DNA of 64,000 nt, taken from NCBI RefSeq assembly GCF_029167365.1, contig NZ_JARFNM010000001.1, forward strand, positions 1,418,001 through 1,482,000, given 5' to 3'. Below are positions 38,587-47,357 of the stretch, piece by piece (position 1 is the stretch's first letter; every line of letters starts with the position of its first letter). The notes beneath the pieces were generated by a model, which was given only the letters and a program-made list of their open reading frames with translations, made no database searches and was not told the origin of the DNA. The position numbers and the translations under genes were made by a program. The DNA comes from Amygdalobacter nucleatus (lineage in GTDB: Bacteria; Bacillota; Clostridia; Saccharofermentanales; Fastidiosipilaceae).

Positions 38587-39723
38587 CTACCTCCACAAAT
38601 TAATTAAATTAATTACTTGGCTAACTGTCCGTCTCAAATTAGCTTTGGTGTTCTCTTCAGATAAAGCTTCTTCTAATGGACGGATCTGATCTAAGATTGG
38701 GAAAAAGGCATCGATGCCTTTGGCATTAACAGCTATCGCTTCATTGTCAACCACACCTGCAAACGCTATCACCTTTTTGCCGTATTTTTTGGCTAATTTA
38801 GCTACCCCAATTGGCGTTTTTCCCATAGCTGTCTGGAAATCTAGCTTGCCTTCACCCGTGATAACTAAATCAGCTTCTTTCATATAATCTTCTGCATGAA
38901 TCAGACGCAAAATAAGTTCAATACCTGACTGTAAGTTAGCTTCAAGATATGTCTTGAAAGCATAACCTAAGCCACCTGCTGCACCTGCGCCAGGATACAG
39001 GTTATCAGCCTGCTTAATTACAGTTTTGGTCATTTGATGATAATGCAGCAAATTAGCTTCTATCGCTTTAACATCAGCTGCACTTGCACCTTTTTGTGGT
39101 GAAAAAACAGCTGCGGAGCCTCGTTCACCATTTAGAGGATTATCAACATCACAAGCTATATCAAACTGGCACTCTTTTAAGCGCTTATCTGCTTGACTTA
39201 AATCAATCTCAGCTATCATAGAAAGTCCAGCATTGCCCGGCATAATCTCGTACTTATTAGCATCTAAAAAACGATAGCCCAAAGCTTGTAGCATGCCAAC
39301 ACCGCCATCGTTCGTAGCTGAGCCACCGATACCCATGATGAAGTGCCGAACGCCTCTATCAAGTGCATCTATAATCATTTCGCCAACGCCATATGTACTT
39401 GCTTGCAATGGAGCTAATCGATTTTGAATTAAGGTTAAACCGCTTGCTTGACTCATTTCCATGATGGCGCAATTGTCTTCAGTTGAAATTACATATGTAG
39501 CTTCCACAGGTTCAAAGAGAGGATTATTTACCTGTACTTTAATACTCTGATGATTTGGGAAAGAATGGAAAGCTGAAACTGTACCCTCTCCACCATCAGC
39601 AACAGGTAAAACTGTCACTTGGTCAGTAGGATTAATTTTCAGGATTGCTTCTCTGACTGTACATCCAGCAGTGTGAGAAGAGATACTGCCTTTAAAGGAG
39701 TCCATCAAGATTAATGTGTTCAT
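38587..39723 (-). CDS. garK: Glycerate kinase, GarK type
   Basis: 378 residues of the type-1 glycerate kinase family. It begins with MDSFKGSISSHTAGC, has PVADGGEGTVSAF, GIGGSATNDGGVGMLQALG and AGAAGGLGYAF, and ends near GEGKLDFQTAMGKTP. It makes 2- or 3-phosphoglycerate from glycerate and feeds it to glycolysis. First gene of an operon with the GntP-type permease and divergent from cdaR. Confidence 0.95.
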   Translation of the reverse strand: MNTLILMDSFKGSISSHTAGCTVREAILKINPTDQVTVLPVADGGEGTVSAFHSFPNHQSIKVQVNNPLFEPVEATYVISTEDNCAIMEMSQASGLTLIQNRLAPLQASTYGVGEMIIDALDRGVRHFIMGIGGSATNDGGVGMLQALGYRFLDANKYEIMPGNAGLSMIAEIDLSQADKRLKECQFDIACDVDNPLNGERGSAAVFSPQKGASAADVKAIEANLLHYHQMTKTVIKQADNLYPGAGAAGGLGYAFKTYLEANLQSGIELILRLIHAEDYMKEADLVITGEGKLDFQTAMGKTPIGVAKLAKKYGKKVIAFAGVVDNEAIAVNAKGIDAFFPILDQIRPLEEALSEENTKANLRRTVSQVINLINLWR

Positions 39724-39840
39724 ACACCCTCCTATTAATATTTAAGATATGACAAGTATAAACACGGCTAAATTAGTGTTACAATGTGCTGCGGAACATT
39801 TTTTCAACTATTAGTCAAGAATTATTTGGTCTTAAGCACA

Positions 39841-41064
39841 ATGAAAATAAATAAAAGAACAGCACAATTAATCGTTGAAGAACTACGTGAGGTCATCAAC
39901 GAACATATTAACTTTATCAATAAAGACGGCACAATCATCTATTCAAGTGATGCTGCGCGTATTGCTACTTTTCACGCTGCAGGGCTTTTATCGATTCGTG
40001 ATAATAAGGTTGTAAAAGTTTACCGTGATGATGAATATACTGGTGCAAAAAAAGGCATAAACATGCCGATAAATTTTAATGGTGAAGTAATCGCCTCAAT
40101 AGGTATAACAGGCGATACAGCTTCCGTCAGCAAATACGGTGCAATCATCCAAAAGATGACAGAAATTTTGCTCAAGGAAACGTATAATCAAAAAATTGAT
40201 AAACAAAAGCGCGAACGTATTAAGTCATATCTAGAAGATTTAATTGCTGGTAATGAATACGAACTTATAAATAATCCTCTAGAAGATGATAATTCTAAAT
40301 TAGAAGCAACTAAATGGAAAAGAATCGCTAAGCTAGCTTACGCTGATAGCCATCTCAAAAAGGCAAGCTCTACACAAGCACATGCTACTCTTCCAGCAGC
40401 GTTTGAAATGAATCAAGTAGCTTATACTAAACTAATTTGTGTGGGTAAAAATGTTGATAATGTAATCGATGTCGAACTGAGCGATAAAATTTATCGCGTA
40501 TTAGAAAAGTTTTTTTCTAATAATTGTCTCTATGCTGTTTTTTTCAAAGAAATCATTATCTACTGTTATGAAGCTAAGTCAATTAAAGATTTCAAGGTTG
40601 TATTGGCAAATTGTGCTACAGAAATCACACGTAAAACAGGGTACGTCTTCGATTTTGGAATAAGTGAAGAATTTTATCTACTAGAGCAGGCTAGTAGTAT
40701 GTATAAGCAAGCACAAATTGCTCTCAGGTGGGGGCATTTAGCTAATTTGCAGCGGCACATTTTTAGTTATGCACGTTTTGACATTGAGCTACTTTTAAGC
40801 GCAGTGGATAAAAAGACTTTGAACAAATACAAGCAAATTATTCTGAATAATCTCCTCGACAAGGATGATTATGCCATTTATGCAAAGCTTATCAAAGCGT
40901 ACGTTCAATGTAATGGTTCCCTACAAGCTTGCGCAGATAAGTTGTTCATTCACAAAAATACTGTTCAATATCGACTAAATAAACTAGCCAAATTAACAGG
41001 CCTTAATCCGCAAAATACGCTTGATTTAATTAAGTTGTACCTCGCATTTTTAATTAATGTGTGA
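39841..41064 (+). CDS. cdaR: CdaR-type sugar diacid regulator
   Basis: 407 residues from the ATG at 39841 (MKINKRTAQLIVEEL); the 19-residue upstream extension is not conserved. The N-terminal diacid-recognition domain has INFINKDGTIIYSSDAARI and GVNMP-like GINMPINFNGEVIASIGITG. The C-terminal PucR-like helix-turn-helix includes CADKLFIHKNTVQYRLNKLA. In E. coli CdaR activates glucarate/glycerate genes. Divergent from garK over a 117-base gap, so it probably controls garK and the permease. Confidence 0.93.
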   Translation: MKINKRTAQLIVEELREVINEHINFINKDGTIIYSSDAARIATFHAAGLLSIRDNKVVKVYRDDEYTGAKKGINMPINFNGEVIASIGITGDTASVSKYGAIIQKMTEILLKETYNQKIDKQKRERIKSYLEDLIAGNEYELINNPLEDDNSKLEATKWKRIAKLAYADSHLKKASSTQAHATLPAAFEMNQVAYTKLICVGKNVDNVIDVELSDKIYRVLEKFFSNNCLYAVFFKEIIIYCYEAKSIKDFKVVLANCATEITRKTGYVFDFGISEEFYLLEQASSMYKQAQIALRWGHLANLQRHIFSYARFDIELLLSAVDKKTLNKYKQIILNNLLDKDDYAIYAKLIKAYVQCNGSLQACADKLFIHKNTVQYRLNKLAKLTGLNPQNTLDLIKLYLAFLINV

Positions 41065-41177
41065 TGACCATAACTCGTTAATGCAAAATTAAAAGCGTCT
41101 CTAGCATAGAGCTAGCGTCACCTAAAAATAAAACATTTGCATTCTTGTAAGTATTTATTGGCAGTTAAAATATTAAG

Positions 41178-41198
41178 GGCGAAGCTAAAAGCTCCGCC
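41178..41198 (+). terminator. Weak hairpin after cdaR
   Basis: GGCGAAGCT pairs with AGCTCCGCC (one mismatch) followed by TGTTTATATAATTT. Probably the end of the cdaR transcript. Confidence 0.5.
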
Positions 41199-41254
41199 TG
41201 TTTATATAATTTAACTAAGCACTTACCGTATAGCACTTTCAAAAGCTAATATAG

Positions 41255-41428
41255 CTACGCCCTAAGTGCTGTAATTGGCACAATATAAATCCCTGTTTTG
41301 GGTTCTTGCAAAGCAGCATCTAAATGGCCGACTATAACGCACATAAAAGCTGGTTTCTTAGCCACATGCTTATAAAAAGTACTTAAGCTATCTAATGCAT
41401 CTTGAATGCTACCATCAATAAGCTGCCA
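41255..41428 (-). pseudogene. C-terminal gene fragment, possibly of a DUF4143 ATPase
   Basis: The minus strand ends at a TAG at 41255 after IDGSIQDALDSLSTFYKHVA, KKPAFMCVIVGHLDAALQ and TGIYIVPITALRA. The pattern (parallel strand, then GIYIVPI) resembles the C-terminal end of some DUF4143/AAA ATPases, but the identification is weak. It has no start and is fused out of frame to the 3' scrap of hsdM next to it. Confidence 0.4.
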
Positions 41429-41449
41429 CTACCACAAGCACAAGTTGGG
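41419..41449 (-). pseudogene. hsdM: hsdM 3' scrap on the far side of the inserted elements
   Basis: Reading minus from the att core, the codons give (D)PTCACGSGSLLM, the SAM-binding motif of HsdM (normally DPTCGSGSLL) with a two-codon TGTGCT duplication. Joining this to the 5' hsdM part at 54474 across the shared GA restores GTG TAT GAC CCA ACT TGT (VYDPTC) without any gap. Homology ends within about 30 bases, so the rest of hsdM was deleted. Confidence 0.75.
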
Positions 41450-41494
41450 TCTAGTTTCATTACGTGTTGGATACAATGAAACCTTGACCTTGAA

Positions 41495-41590
41495 CTCTGA
41501 AACTTTTTGTCTGTACTTTGAAACTTTAATTTTGAACTCTGAAACTATTTATAGGAATCTGAAACTTTGACTTTCCATTCTGAGTTTTAA
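41495..41590. repeat. TCTGAAAC array, right end of element 2
   Basis: Five copies of (T/C)TCTGAAACT-like sequence start near 41495, 41516, 41538, 41558 and 41578, about 20-22 bp apart, i.e. two helical turns. The array sits just inside the att end. Related arrays occur at 42666 and 45369. Confidence 0.75.
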
Positions 41591-41651
41591 CCTAACACTT
41601 TTAAACTTCACGCTTGGTATTTCTTTTACTATTTACGGCTTATATCTGAGA

Positions 41652-42557
41652 CTATATTTCCAGCAAATCATAGAAAGTCCGCTCATCAATAATTTCTATA
41701 TCTTGACCCTCAAGTTTTAACTTTTCTGCTTTCTTATGCTTTGAAGACTTCTCACCTTTAAGAATTGCATTGTAGTCATTGTCACCAAGGATCAGATAGT
41801 TAGTCTGCTTATTCACGCTATTATCTAAGATACCGCCGAGATTCACTACAAGCTGCATCGCATCTTTTCGAAGCATTTTCTCAAGCTTACCGGTGAAAAC
41901 AACATGTCGATTATAGAAAAATCCATCTTCATCAATGACCGCTTCAGTAGGCTTAATGGCTTTGATATCTATTCCTTTGCCGCCGTGGCTTTCGCCGGTG
42001 ATCCATAAATCTTCAATAGCGAGATTCTTCTCCGCCATACTAGCTTTTACGGCATCATATAATTCTTTCGTTGATACGCAGTCCGATAAAGCACGATGTT
42101 CGTTATTATGTAAGCCTAAGTAGTCAGTTAAATCGGAGAGTCTGTGATGCTTCAACTCAGGATACAGTTTACGAGCAAATTGCATCGTATCCATATACTG
42201 ATTAGACAATTGTTCCTTAAAACCCTCATTCAAAAAACGCATATCAAAAGAGGTGTTATGACCAAGAATAATGTCATCACCTATGAACGAGAGTACATCC
42301 GTTTTAACACTGTCTATAGATGGCATACCTTCCAGCATGTCATTAGTTATTCCTGTTAATGCTGTAATAAAACCATCTACTTCTGTACTCGGTTTAATCA
42401 ACTTATCATAACGGTCTACTATTTCATTATTCCTGACCTTTAAAATACCTATCTCAATAATTTCATCGTAATACGCAGATAAGCCGGTCGTTTCGGTATC
42501 TAGCACACAGTAATCATCAATGAGTTGCTTAGTGTAATTTGAGTTTGAATTGGACAT
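41652..42557 (-). CDS. DnaQ-like 3'-5' exonuclease with C-terminal BRCT domain
   Basis: 301 residues. The DEDDh exonuclease domain (about 14-170) has Asp20 and Glu22 (VLDTETTGL), Asp105 (HNTSFDMRFL), His154 and Asp159 (HRALSDC), a full catalytic set. A BRCT domain (about 215-301, HVVFTGKLEKMLRKDAMQLV) ends the protein. Such proteins are stand-alone proofreading/repair exonucleases in Bacillota and often occur on mobile DNA. GAAGGAGG precedes the ATG. It lies between two TCTGAAAC arrays as cargo of element 2. Confidence 0.92.
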   Translation of the reverse strand: MSNSNSNYTKQLIDDYCVLDTETTGLSAYYDEIIEIGILKVRNNEIVDRYDKLIKPSTEVDGFITALTGITNDMLEGMPSIDSVKTDVLSFIGDDIILGHNTSFDMRFLNEGFKEQLSNQYMDTMQFARKLYPELKHHRLSDLTDYLGLHNNEHRALSDCVSTKELYDAVKASMAEKNLAIEDLWITGESHGGKGIDIKAIKPTEAVIDEDGFFYNRHVVFTGKLEKMLRKDAMQLVVNLGGILDNSVNKQTNYLILGDNDYNAILKGEKSSKHKKAEKLKLEGQDIEIIDERTFYDLLEI

Positions 42558-42665
42558 AAAAGCACCTCCTTCATCTATTGAAATGAGCTTTTACAAATTT
42601 ATCTTCTAATACTCATTATATCTTGAAAGCTAAGTGCCTTAAACATAAAAACAGGTCGATTGTAA

Positions 42666-42696
42666 CTCTGAAACTATTGCTTTGTACTCTGAAACT
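42666..42696. repeat. TCTGAAAC repeat pair upstream of the exonuclease gene
   Basis: Two copies 21 bp apart (42666, 42687). The stretch TAACTCTGAAACTATTGCT is also found at about 45366 in element 1. It may be a regulatory array shared by the two elements. Confidence 0.65.
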
Positions 42697-42853
42697 TTAG
42701 AGCTTGGAGCACCATACTGTTTTTTATTGAGAATAAGAAAGCTTATATCTCAAATAACACTCAAAAGATAACATACAAAAAGATGGCTCTAACATATCGC
42801 TAGAGCCATCTTCTAATAACCAATGCTCGTTACTTAAAACAAGCAGTGCCTAG

Positions 42854-44629
42854 TTACTTGTTTTCTTCCATCATTTTCTTCTTACGAAGAATTGCAAGTC
42901 CTGCAATCGAGAAACCTATAGCTGTGAGCAAGCCTGCAAACGATGCTGATTCACCAGTCTTAGAAATCATGCCAATATGCTTTTTAGGCTGTGGCTGAGG
43001 AGCTGGTGTCTGAGGATTTGGCTTGAGTTCCGGAGTCGGTGTAGGTGGGTTTGGAGTTGGATCCGGATTTGGTACAGGATCTTTCGTGTAAATAGCGTAT
43101 ACAGTCATATCACCATTAACTACGCTTGCTCCCGTAAATTCAGTACCTTTACCGTCTTCCTTCGTATTCCATTCCTTGAATGTATAACCAGCCTTCGTTG
43201 GTTTCTTCGGCATAGACTCATTAGTCAACGCATCAGTATCAATTGCCTTGCCTTTTTCTACTTTCCTTGTAGCATGAATCTTATCGCCATCGACGAAGTT
43301 AACGTACAAATAAGGGTTCTTATAGTTTATGTCATTGTTATTAAGCAAGCTCTTTCGAAAATTACTGGCTTGTGCGGCATCAGAGTCGCCACTAAATAAA
43401 AGCTGAGTATAGTCAGCATAATTTTCTGGTGCCGTATATTTACCGGAGATAGCCCGATTTCCTTTGAACAAAGTTTTCTCATCTGTGCTTATATTCTTAT
43501 ATGCCTCTGTGTCCTTTGTAGGATCGTTATTATCTTCTTTATAGGTGTAAATTGCACCACCACTAGTAGCTACATTGTTAGTAAATTGCGATTCACTTAT
43601 ATCCGCTCCACCATTATCCTTATTAAGGTATAAAGCACCTCCTGCAGCTATGGCACTATTAGCATCAAATTTCGATTTACTTATCGTCAGTTTCTTTACA
43701 CTAAAAATCGCTCCGCCCCATTTAGCCTGATTCTTGCTAAACGTAGTATTTTTTATTGTTAGTTCTTGTGATGAATAAATCGCTCCGCCCGTGCTTGCTT
43801 CATTTTCTTCAAATCTAGCATTCTCGATAGTAGCAGGATTCGTTTCACCGATCCAGATAGCACCACCGACTTTTTTGTCAGGAACTTTGTTTCCCTTAAA
43901 TGTGCCACCAGTAATAGTTAATTGACCAAAAGAAGCTATCGCTCCACCACCAGAAGTGGTACTGCTATTATTTTCAAAAAGACCACCTTTGATATTGAGA
44001 GTAGAGCCTTGTCTAGATTGAATGACACCACCTTGATTGTGAGATGTATTATTTCTGATCACAGCCTCATCTTCGATCGTTAATGTACCTCCATTAACAT
44101 ATAGTGCTGGACCATCAAAAATTTCAACATCAGAGAAATTTTGAATTATCGCTCCTTTGCCAATAGTGATCTTGCCTCCAGTAAGGGCAGACAAGCACTC
44201 GCTCTCATGAGCTCCGTCAAGTGTTATATTATCAACTGTAATCTCTGCACCTTCTCCGACACCCATAAGCTCTTTCGGACCTTTTCTTGTAAGCTCGTAT
44301 GGTCCACCTTTACCTGAAGTTAGCCTTATTTTATTATTACTTCTGAGATGCATACCTTCGGTTGCTGGAATAACCGTATCTTTATTTACATATACAGTAT
44401 ATAAACTCGTGGCATCGTTTATATCCATATTATTAACACATTCCATAAATGTGTCGTATTCGCCAACAGGCATCTCTTCACTAGAGCCAGCTACTTTTTT
44501 AGTTACTGTAAAAGCTTTAGCGTTGGGTATATCATCAGCCGCAAATACCTGTGTAGTTCCAGCTATTACACCAAACGCTACTAATGTTGCCATCAATAGA
44601 CCCATTGTCTTTTTCAATAATGCTTTCAT
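42854..44629 (-). CDS. Cell-wall-anchored beta-helix adhesin (POMP-like repeats, InlB repeat)
   Basis: 591 residues. Signal peptide 1-30 (TLVAFGVIAGTTQVFA). Residues about 120-370 form right-handed beta-helix/POMP-like repeats with recurring GGAI and FxxN patterns (GGAIWIGETNPATIENARFE, GGAIYSSQELTIKNTTFSKN). An InlB-type repeat follows (GYTFKEWNTKEDGKGTEF), then a Pro-rich wall spanner and a sorting signal ISKTGE, a hydrophobic helix and an RKKK tail. The motif departs from LPxTG at its first two positions. Probably a surface adhesin exported by Sec and fixed by sortase. AAGGAGGA upstream; 5' region has an ATAGGTA/TACCTAT hairpin. Confidence 0.88.
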   Translation of the reverse strand: MKALLKKTMGLLMATLVAFGVIAGTTQVFAADDIPNAKAFTVTKKVAGSSEEMPVGEYDTFMECVNNMDINDATSLYTVYVNKDTVIPATEGMHLRSNNKIRLTSGKGGPYELTRKGPKELMGVGEGAEITVDNITLDGAHESECLSALTGGKITIGKGAIIQNFSDVEIFDGPALYVNGGTLTIEDEAVIRNNTSHNQGGVIQSRQGSTLNIKGGLFENNSSTTSGGGAIASFGQLTITGGTFKGNKVPDKKVGGAIWIGETNPATIENARFEENEASTGGAIYSSQELTIKNTTFSKNQAKWGGAIFSVKKLTISKSKFDANSAIAAGGALYLNKDNGGADISESQFTNNVATSGGAIYTYKEDNNDPTKDTEAYKNISTDEKTLFKGNRAISGKYTAPENYADYTQLLFSGDSDAAQASNFRKSLLNNNDINYKNPYLYVNFVDGDKIHATRKVEKGKAIDTDALTNESMPKKPTKAGYTFKEWNTKEDGKGTEFTGASVVNGDMTVYAIYTKDPVPNPDPTPNPPTPTPELKPNPQTPAPQPQPKKHIGMISKTGESASFAGLLTAIGFSIAGLAILRKKKMMEENK

Positions 44630-44900
44630 ATTCTCCTCCTTATCAATCTAATAATGTTCCTTTTATTGTTTTTAAAAATTGCATAAAAATAGGTAGGAAT
44701 ACATACCTATCCATCAGGTATATATTTCTGCCAATTAAAAAATCCTACGTGAAAATGGACAGATCTATGCTGTCTGTCTATCTGTCATGGATTTTGTTAG
44801 TTTTTTCATGGCTTGTCAACCTTGTATGCTAATTTTTCTTGTGCTAATTATATAAGAAAAATCTATATTGACTAGCCTTTATATATTGTATATCCGTTAT

Positions 44901-45068
44901 TTACTTGTCTATTTTCATTACGATCCCATCAAGGAAGATAAACTCAACCTTTCCATCGTGACGCACGGTTAGATAGTCAACCAGGCCTTTGAAATGCAGA
45001 TAGTCTAAAAGTAGTTTACAAAGGCTATAATCCATCTCGTCTTGCAGTATTTTCTTTACTTCTCGCAT
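44901..45068 (-). CDS. 55-residue fusion of recombinase-associated small protein and recombinase tail
   Basis: The first 30 residues (MREVKKILQDEMDYSLCKLL to FKGLVD) match the small ORF at 53971-54180, and the rest (YLTVRHDGKVEFIFLDG) matches the recombinase C-terminus encoded at about 52470-52540. The two parts join at an ATGGTTGAY-like microhomology (here CTGGTTGAC), so a deletion removed the whole recombinase gene between but kept the frame. AAGGAGG precedes the ATG. Whether the peptide is made or useful is unknown; it is mainly a scar of integrase loss. Confidence 0.7.
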   Translation of the reverse strand: MREVKKILQDEMDYSLCKLLLDYLHFKGLVDYLTVRHDGKVEFIFLDGIVMKIDK

Positions 45069-45302
45069 TGACTCATCCTCCTTGTAGCCTATACATCACT
45101 CAGACTCCGTAATAAGTCCAGTATTGATAAACACCCTAAGGGCTAAAAGAACACCCCCTTGTCTAAATAGCACACACCCCTAAAAGCAAAAAAGTCTAGC
45201 GTCAATTCACACCAGACTTTCATTCACGTTCTTCTGCTTAGTCAGCCTACAATAAACCTTTATTTACAGTGTTCTTTTAAGCAACAGCTAATAGGCTTGG
45301 TA

Positions 45303-45350
45303 TCATTTTCTGTAAAGTTATCTCTAGTTTCATTACGTGTTGGATACAGT
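45303..45350. other. attP-type junction between elements 1 and 2
   Basis: On the minus strand the end CGTAATGAAACTA of element 1 meets the beginning GATAACTTTACAG of element 2 through a GA dinucleotide at 45323-45324. This is the junction expected for a circularised element (attP) or for two elements in tandem. Confidence 0.65.
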
Positions 45351-45368
45351 AAAACTTTGCCTTTATAA

Positions 45369-45420
45369 CTCTGAAACTATTGCTCTATACTCTGAAACTT
45401 TAACATTGTACTCTGAAATC
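45369..45420. repeat. TCTGAAAC array, right end of element 1
   Basis: Three copies near 45369, 45390 and 45412 (21-22 bp apart), preceded by a diverged AAAACTTTG copy. Same position relative to the att end as the array in element 2. Confidence 0.75.
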
Positions 45421-45425
45421 TTATT

Positions 45426-45824
45426 TTAGGCAGCAGATGACGTACGTGAACAGCAGCAGTATTTTCACAGCCATACGAAGGCGCACCCCAGACTGGCTCG
45501 TAGATTGCAACTAGGCTGTAGACACGTCCAGGATGCTTCATGAGAAAATGGCAGGTGTCATATTCTTTGGTCGCAAGCGCAACCGCTTCGCCATCTACGG
45601 TAACTTTTTTTGCGGCATCATCGAGTTTGATACCACCAAGCACAAGTGTTCCGGCAGTCTCCTCGTCCTGAGGATTGGCGGCACCGAGCCGCTTATATCG
45701 GCGCAGCGCACTGCGTACGCGTGCCATCATAGGCACAAAGCAGCTCATAGTCGGGATTTTGCAGATAAATCTTGAGTGCACCAACAATATCACGGTCGTC
45801 ATCTACTAGAAGAATGCGATACAT
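45426..45824 (-). pseudogene. OmpR-family response regulator with internal deletion
   Basis: From the ATG at 45824 the receiver start MYRILLVDDDRDIVGALKIY is clear (acidic DDD pocket), followed by LQNPDYELLCAYDG. The sequence then jumps, out of frame, to ARVRSALRRYKRLG and a winged-helix DNA-binding domain (LVLGGIKLDDAAKKVTVDGE, LATKEYD, VHVRHLLPKI). The phosphorylation site and most of the receiver are gone, and the end is cut by the repeat array. Base composition is GC-richer than host genes, suggesting import. No kinase gene remains. Confidence 0.75.
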
Positions 45825-45946
45825 TTGAACTCTTTCTCACATAGACCCTTGCATTTCAATACAATGTTTCGTCAGGGCAGGTGGCATACGAACCAGAGCA
45901 TTTTCTCACGAGGATATATGAGGTGGCAGACGGCAAGTTCTGCTTA

Positions 45947-46822
45947 CTAGACTTGACTTTTGCGTAGGACCCAGAGATTTTAAATCTGGCCCTCAAGCTC
46001 ATAGTAGGTCAAAATCTTATTGGAGCGTCCTCTGCTATTGAGATCACGCACAACGATATCCTCTTCCCTAAGACCAGCGAGAACAATAAAATGACCAGTC
46101 TTGGTAAAATACCCTGACCCATGATGCAAATAATGGGATTGCCTGCTTCGAGGTCTGTCTTAACACGTTTCTCTTGCAGGGGAATCTCGGTCGCATCTAA
46201 ACCTAATTTTCGACCGCCCTAAGATATGAGCGCCCAGGCACTACCCTCTCCATCGACTGCATAACCCTGAGCTGTTGCAAACTCGCCCATCGCAAGAGGC
46301 GACATCGATGCGTCCACCGTAAGATAAATATAGGCCATCGATAAACAGCTCGGACCACAACCAGAAGGCGCAAAGTACTGACCCGCATAGTTGGTATAGC
46401 CCCAGCGCTCATCCCACAGCAAGAAGAGCGGAACCATGGGACTGTGAGCGTATTCAGAAAGATCAATAGTTGGATGATCGTTGTGACGCTTGTCAAAATC
46501 CAAAACAAACTGGCGTGCTTCGGGATTGCGTTCAAAGAGACTGACAAGCTCGGTAGGAGTGATCTTGGAAGGGCGTTGCCATGACAGCAAGCCCTGTTGA
46601 AAACAGATAGCCCCAAGGGACGTAAGCGTAAGAAAAAAGAATGATAATGCGCTTGAACCAGCCGCGATGACGATGTTGGCGATGCGCTCGGCGCTGATAC
46701 GACCGAAGTGTTGAAGCACTACGGCTATAGCGAGTTACGCCGCCCCTATAGACAACATCATTATGAGACGCAGGCCCTTCGCAGATAACTTCCATGCGCC
46801 CTCCTTTCCTGACTTGCGGCAT
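45947..46822 (-). pseudogene. C39-like peptidase (Peptidase_C39_2) membrane protein, several lesions
   Basis: The N-terminal basic region (SQRRAHRQHRHRG-like) and one membrane helix are in one frame (46532-46822), and the rest in another (46219-46719). That frame has the catalytic block FLLWDERWGYTNYAGQYF, SGCGPSCLSMAYIYLTVD and AMGEFATAQGYAVDGEGSAW, with Cys in GCGPSC. A TAG follows WALIS; homology goes on as GGRKLGLDATEIPL, AGNPIICIMGQG, a further indel, then TGHFIVLAGLREEDIVVRDL with the catalytic His, and a TAA before the last residues. Cysteine peptidase-like surface proteins of Actinobacteria and Bacillota look like this. Dead gene. Confidence 0.75.
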
Positions 46823-47280
46823 TTCATGACAGGGTTGTATTACTTAAGCGCATTGTCTTCTGACCGCCCTTTAAGGAACCAGAAGCAAAATTCGAAAGAT
46901 TTCCTTAACTTCAGGCATGCAAATTGGTCTGGCAAATCAAAGGACCACTTTGCAAAGACATTGAGCCCTATGCTCAGACAACGTCAAAAGAATTATTACA
47001 AAACACATCATCTAGCAGGTATAAATCAGCTTTGGATCTATACTTTGTGGTTTGTGACGACTGCGGCAGGGGAGCCACGAGCAAAAGTGCTGGAATGATT
47101 ACAAGGTCAAACGGTGAAATTGCCAAATATGACGATGAAGGCGGGAGCTTCAAAGCAAACGACCTTTCGATGCTTGAGGCTGGCCTTCACAAAGTATTTT
47201 GGGCGCCCAAAGGATGCAGAGGATGCATATCGTATGGGGCTGCATCGATGATCTTATGCCACCCCAGAAACAGAAAGACG
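46823..47280. other. Unassigned cargo DNA between C39 remnant and adhesin
   Basis: About 460 bases with no gene I can identify. The plus strand has overlapping partial frames (for example SKSAGMITRSNGEIAKYDDE, 47070-47140) that look protein-like but have no start, no recognised family and no support from a ribosome binding site. I treat it as decayed coding sequence. Confidence 0.3.
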
Positions 47281-47317
47281 AAAAAACGGTATAGCCATAT
47301 TTCACGACTATACCGTA
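47281..47317 (-). terminator. Terminator of the SHIRT adhesin gene
   Basis: A 9-bp stem ACGGTATAG / CTATACCGT, followed on the minus strand by TTTTTTCG, about 40 bases after the adhesin stop. Confidence 0.85.
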
Positions 47318-47357
47318 ATGTTCGGGATTACAAACTCCCTATGTTGCACTGCCTAAC

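Larger units (their letters stand above)
41450..45324 (-). mobile_element. Serine-integrase element 2 (inner, integrase deleted), ~3.9 kb
   Basis: Bounded by GA cores at 41450-41451 (attR-like with hsdM 3') and 45323-45324 (attP-like junction with element 1). On the minus strand it begins GATAACTTTACAG and ends CGTAATGAAACTA, as does element 1. Cargo: a fused remnant of the recombinase locus, a beta-helix adhesin, a DnaQ-BRCT exonuclease, and TCTGAAAC repeat arrays. It has lost its own integrase and would need that of element 1 or another source to move (inference). Confidence 0.7.

Noticed and set aside
41495-45420. TCTGAAAC arrays as ends of an IS21-like element
   Set aside because: I first thought of IS21-type terminal repeats, but no istA/istB is present and the arrays sit just inside the serine-integrase att ends, which explains them better.
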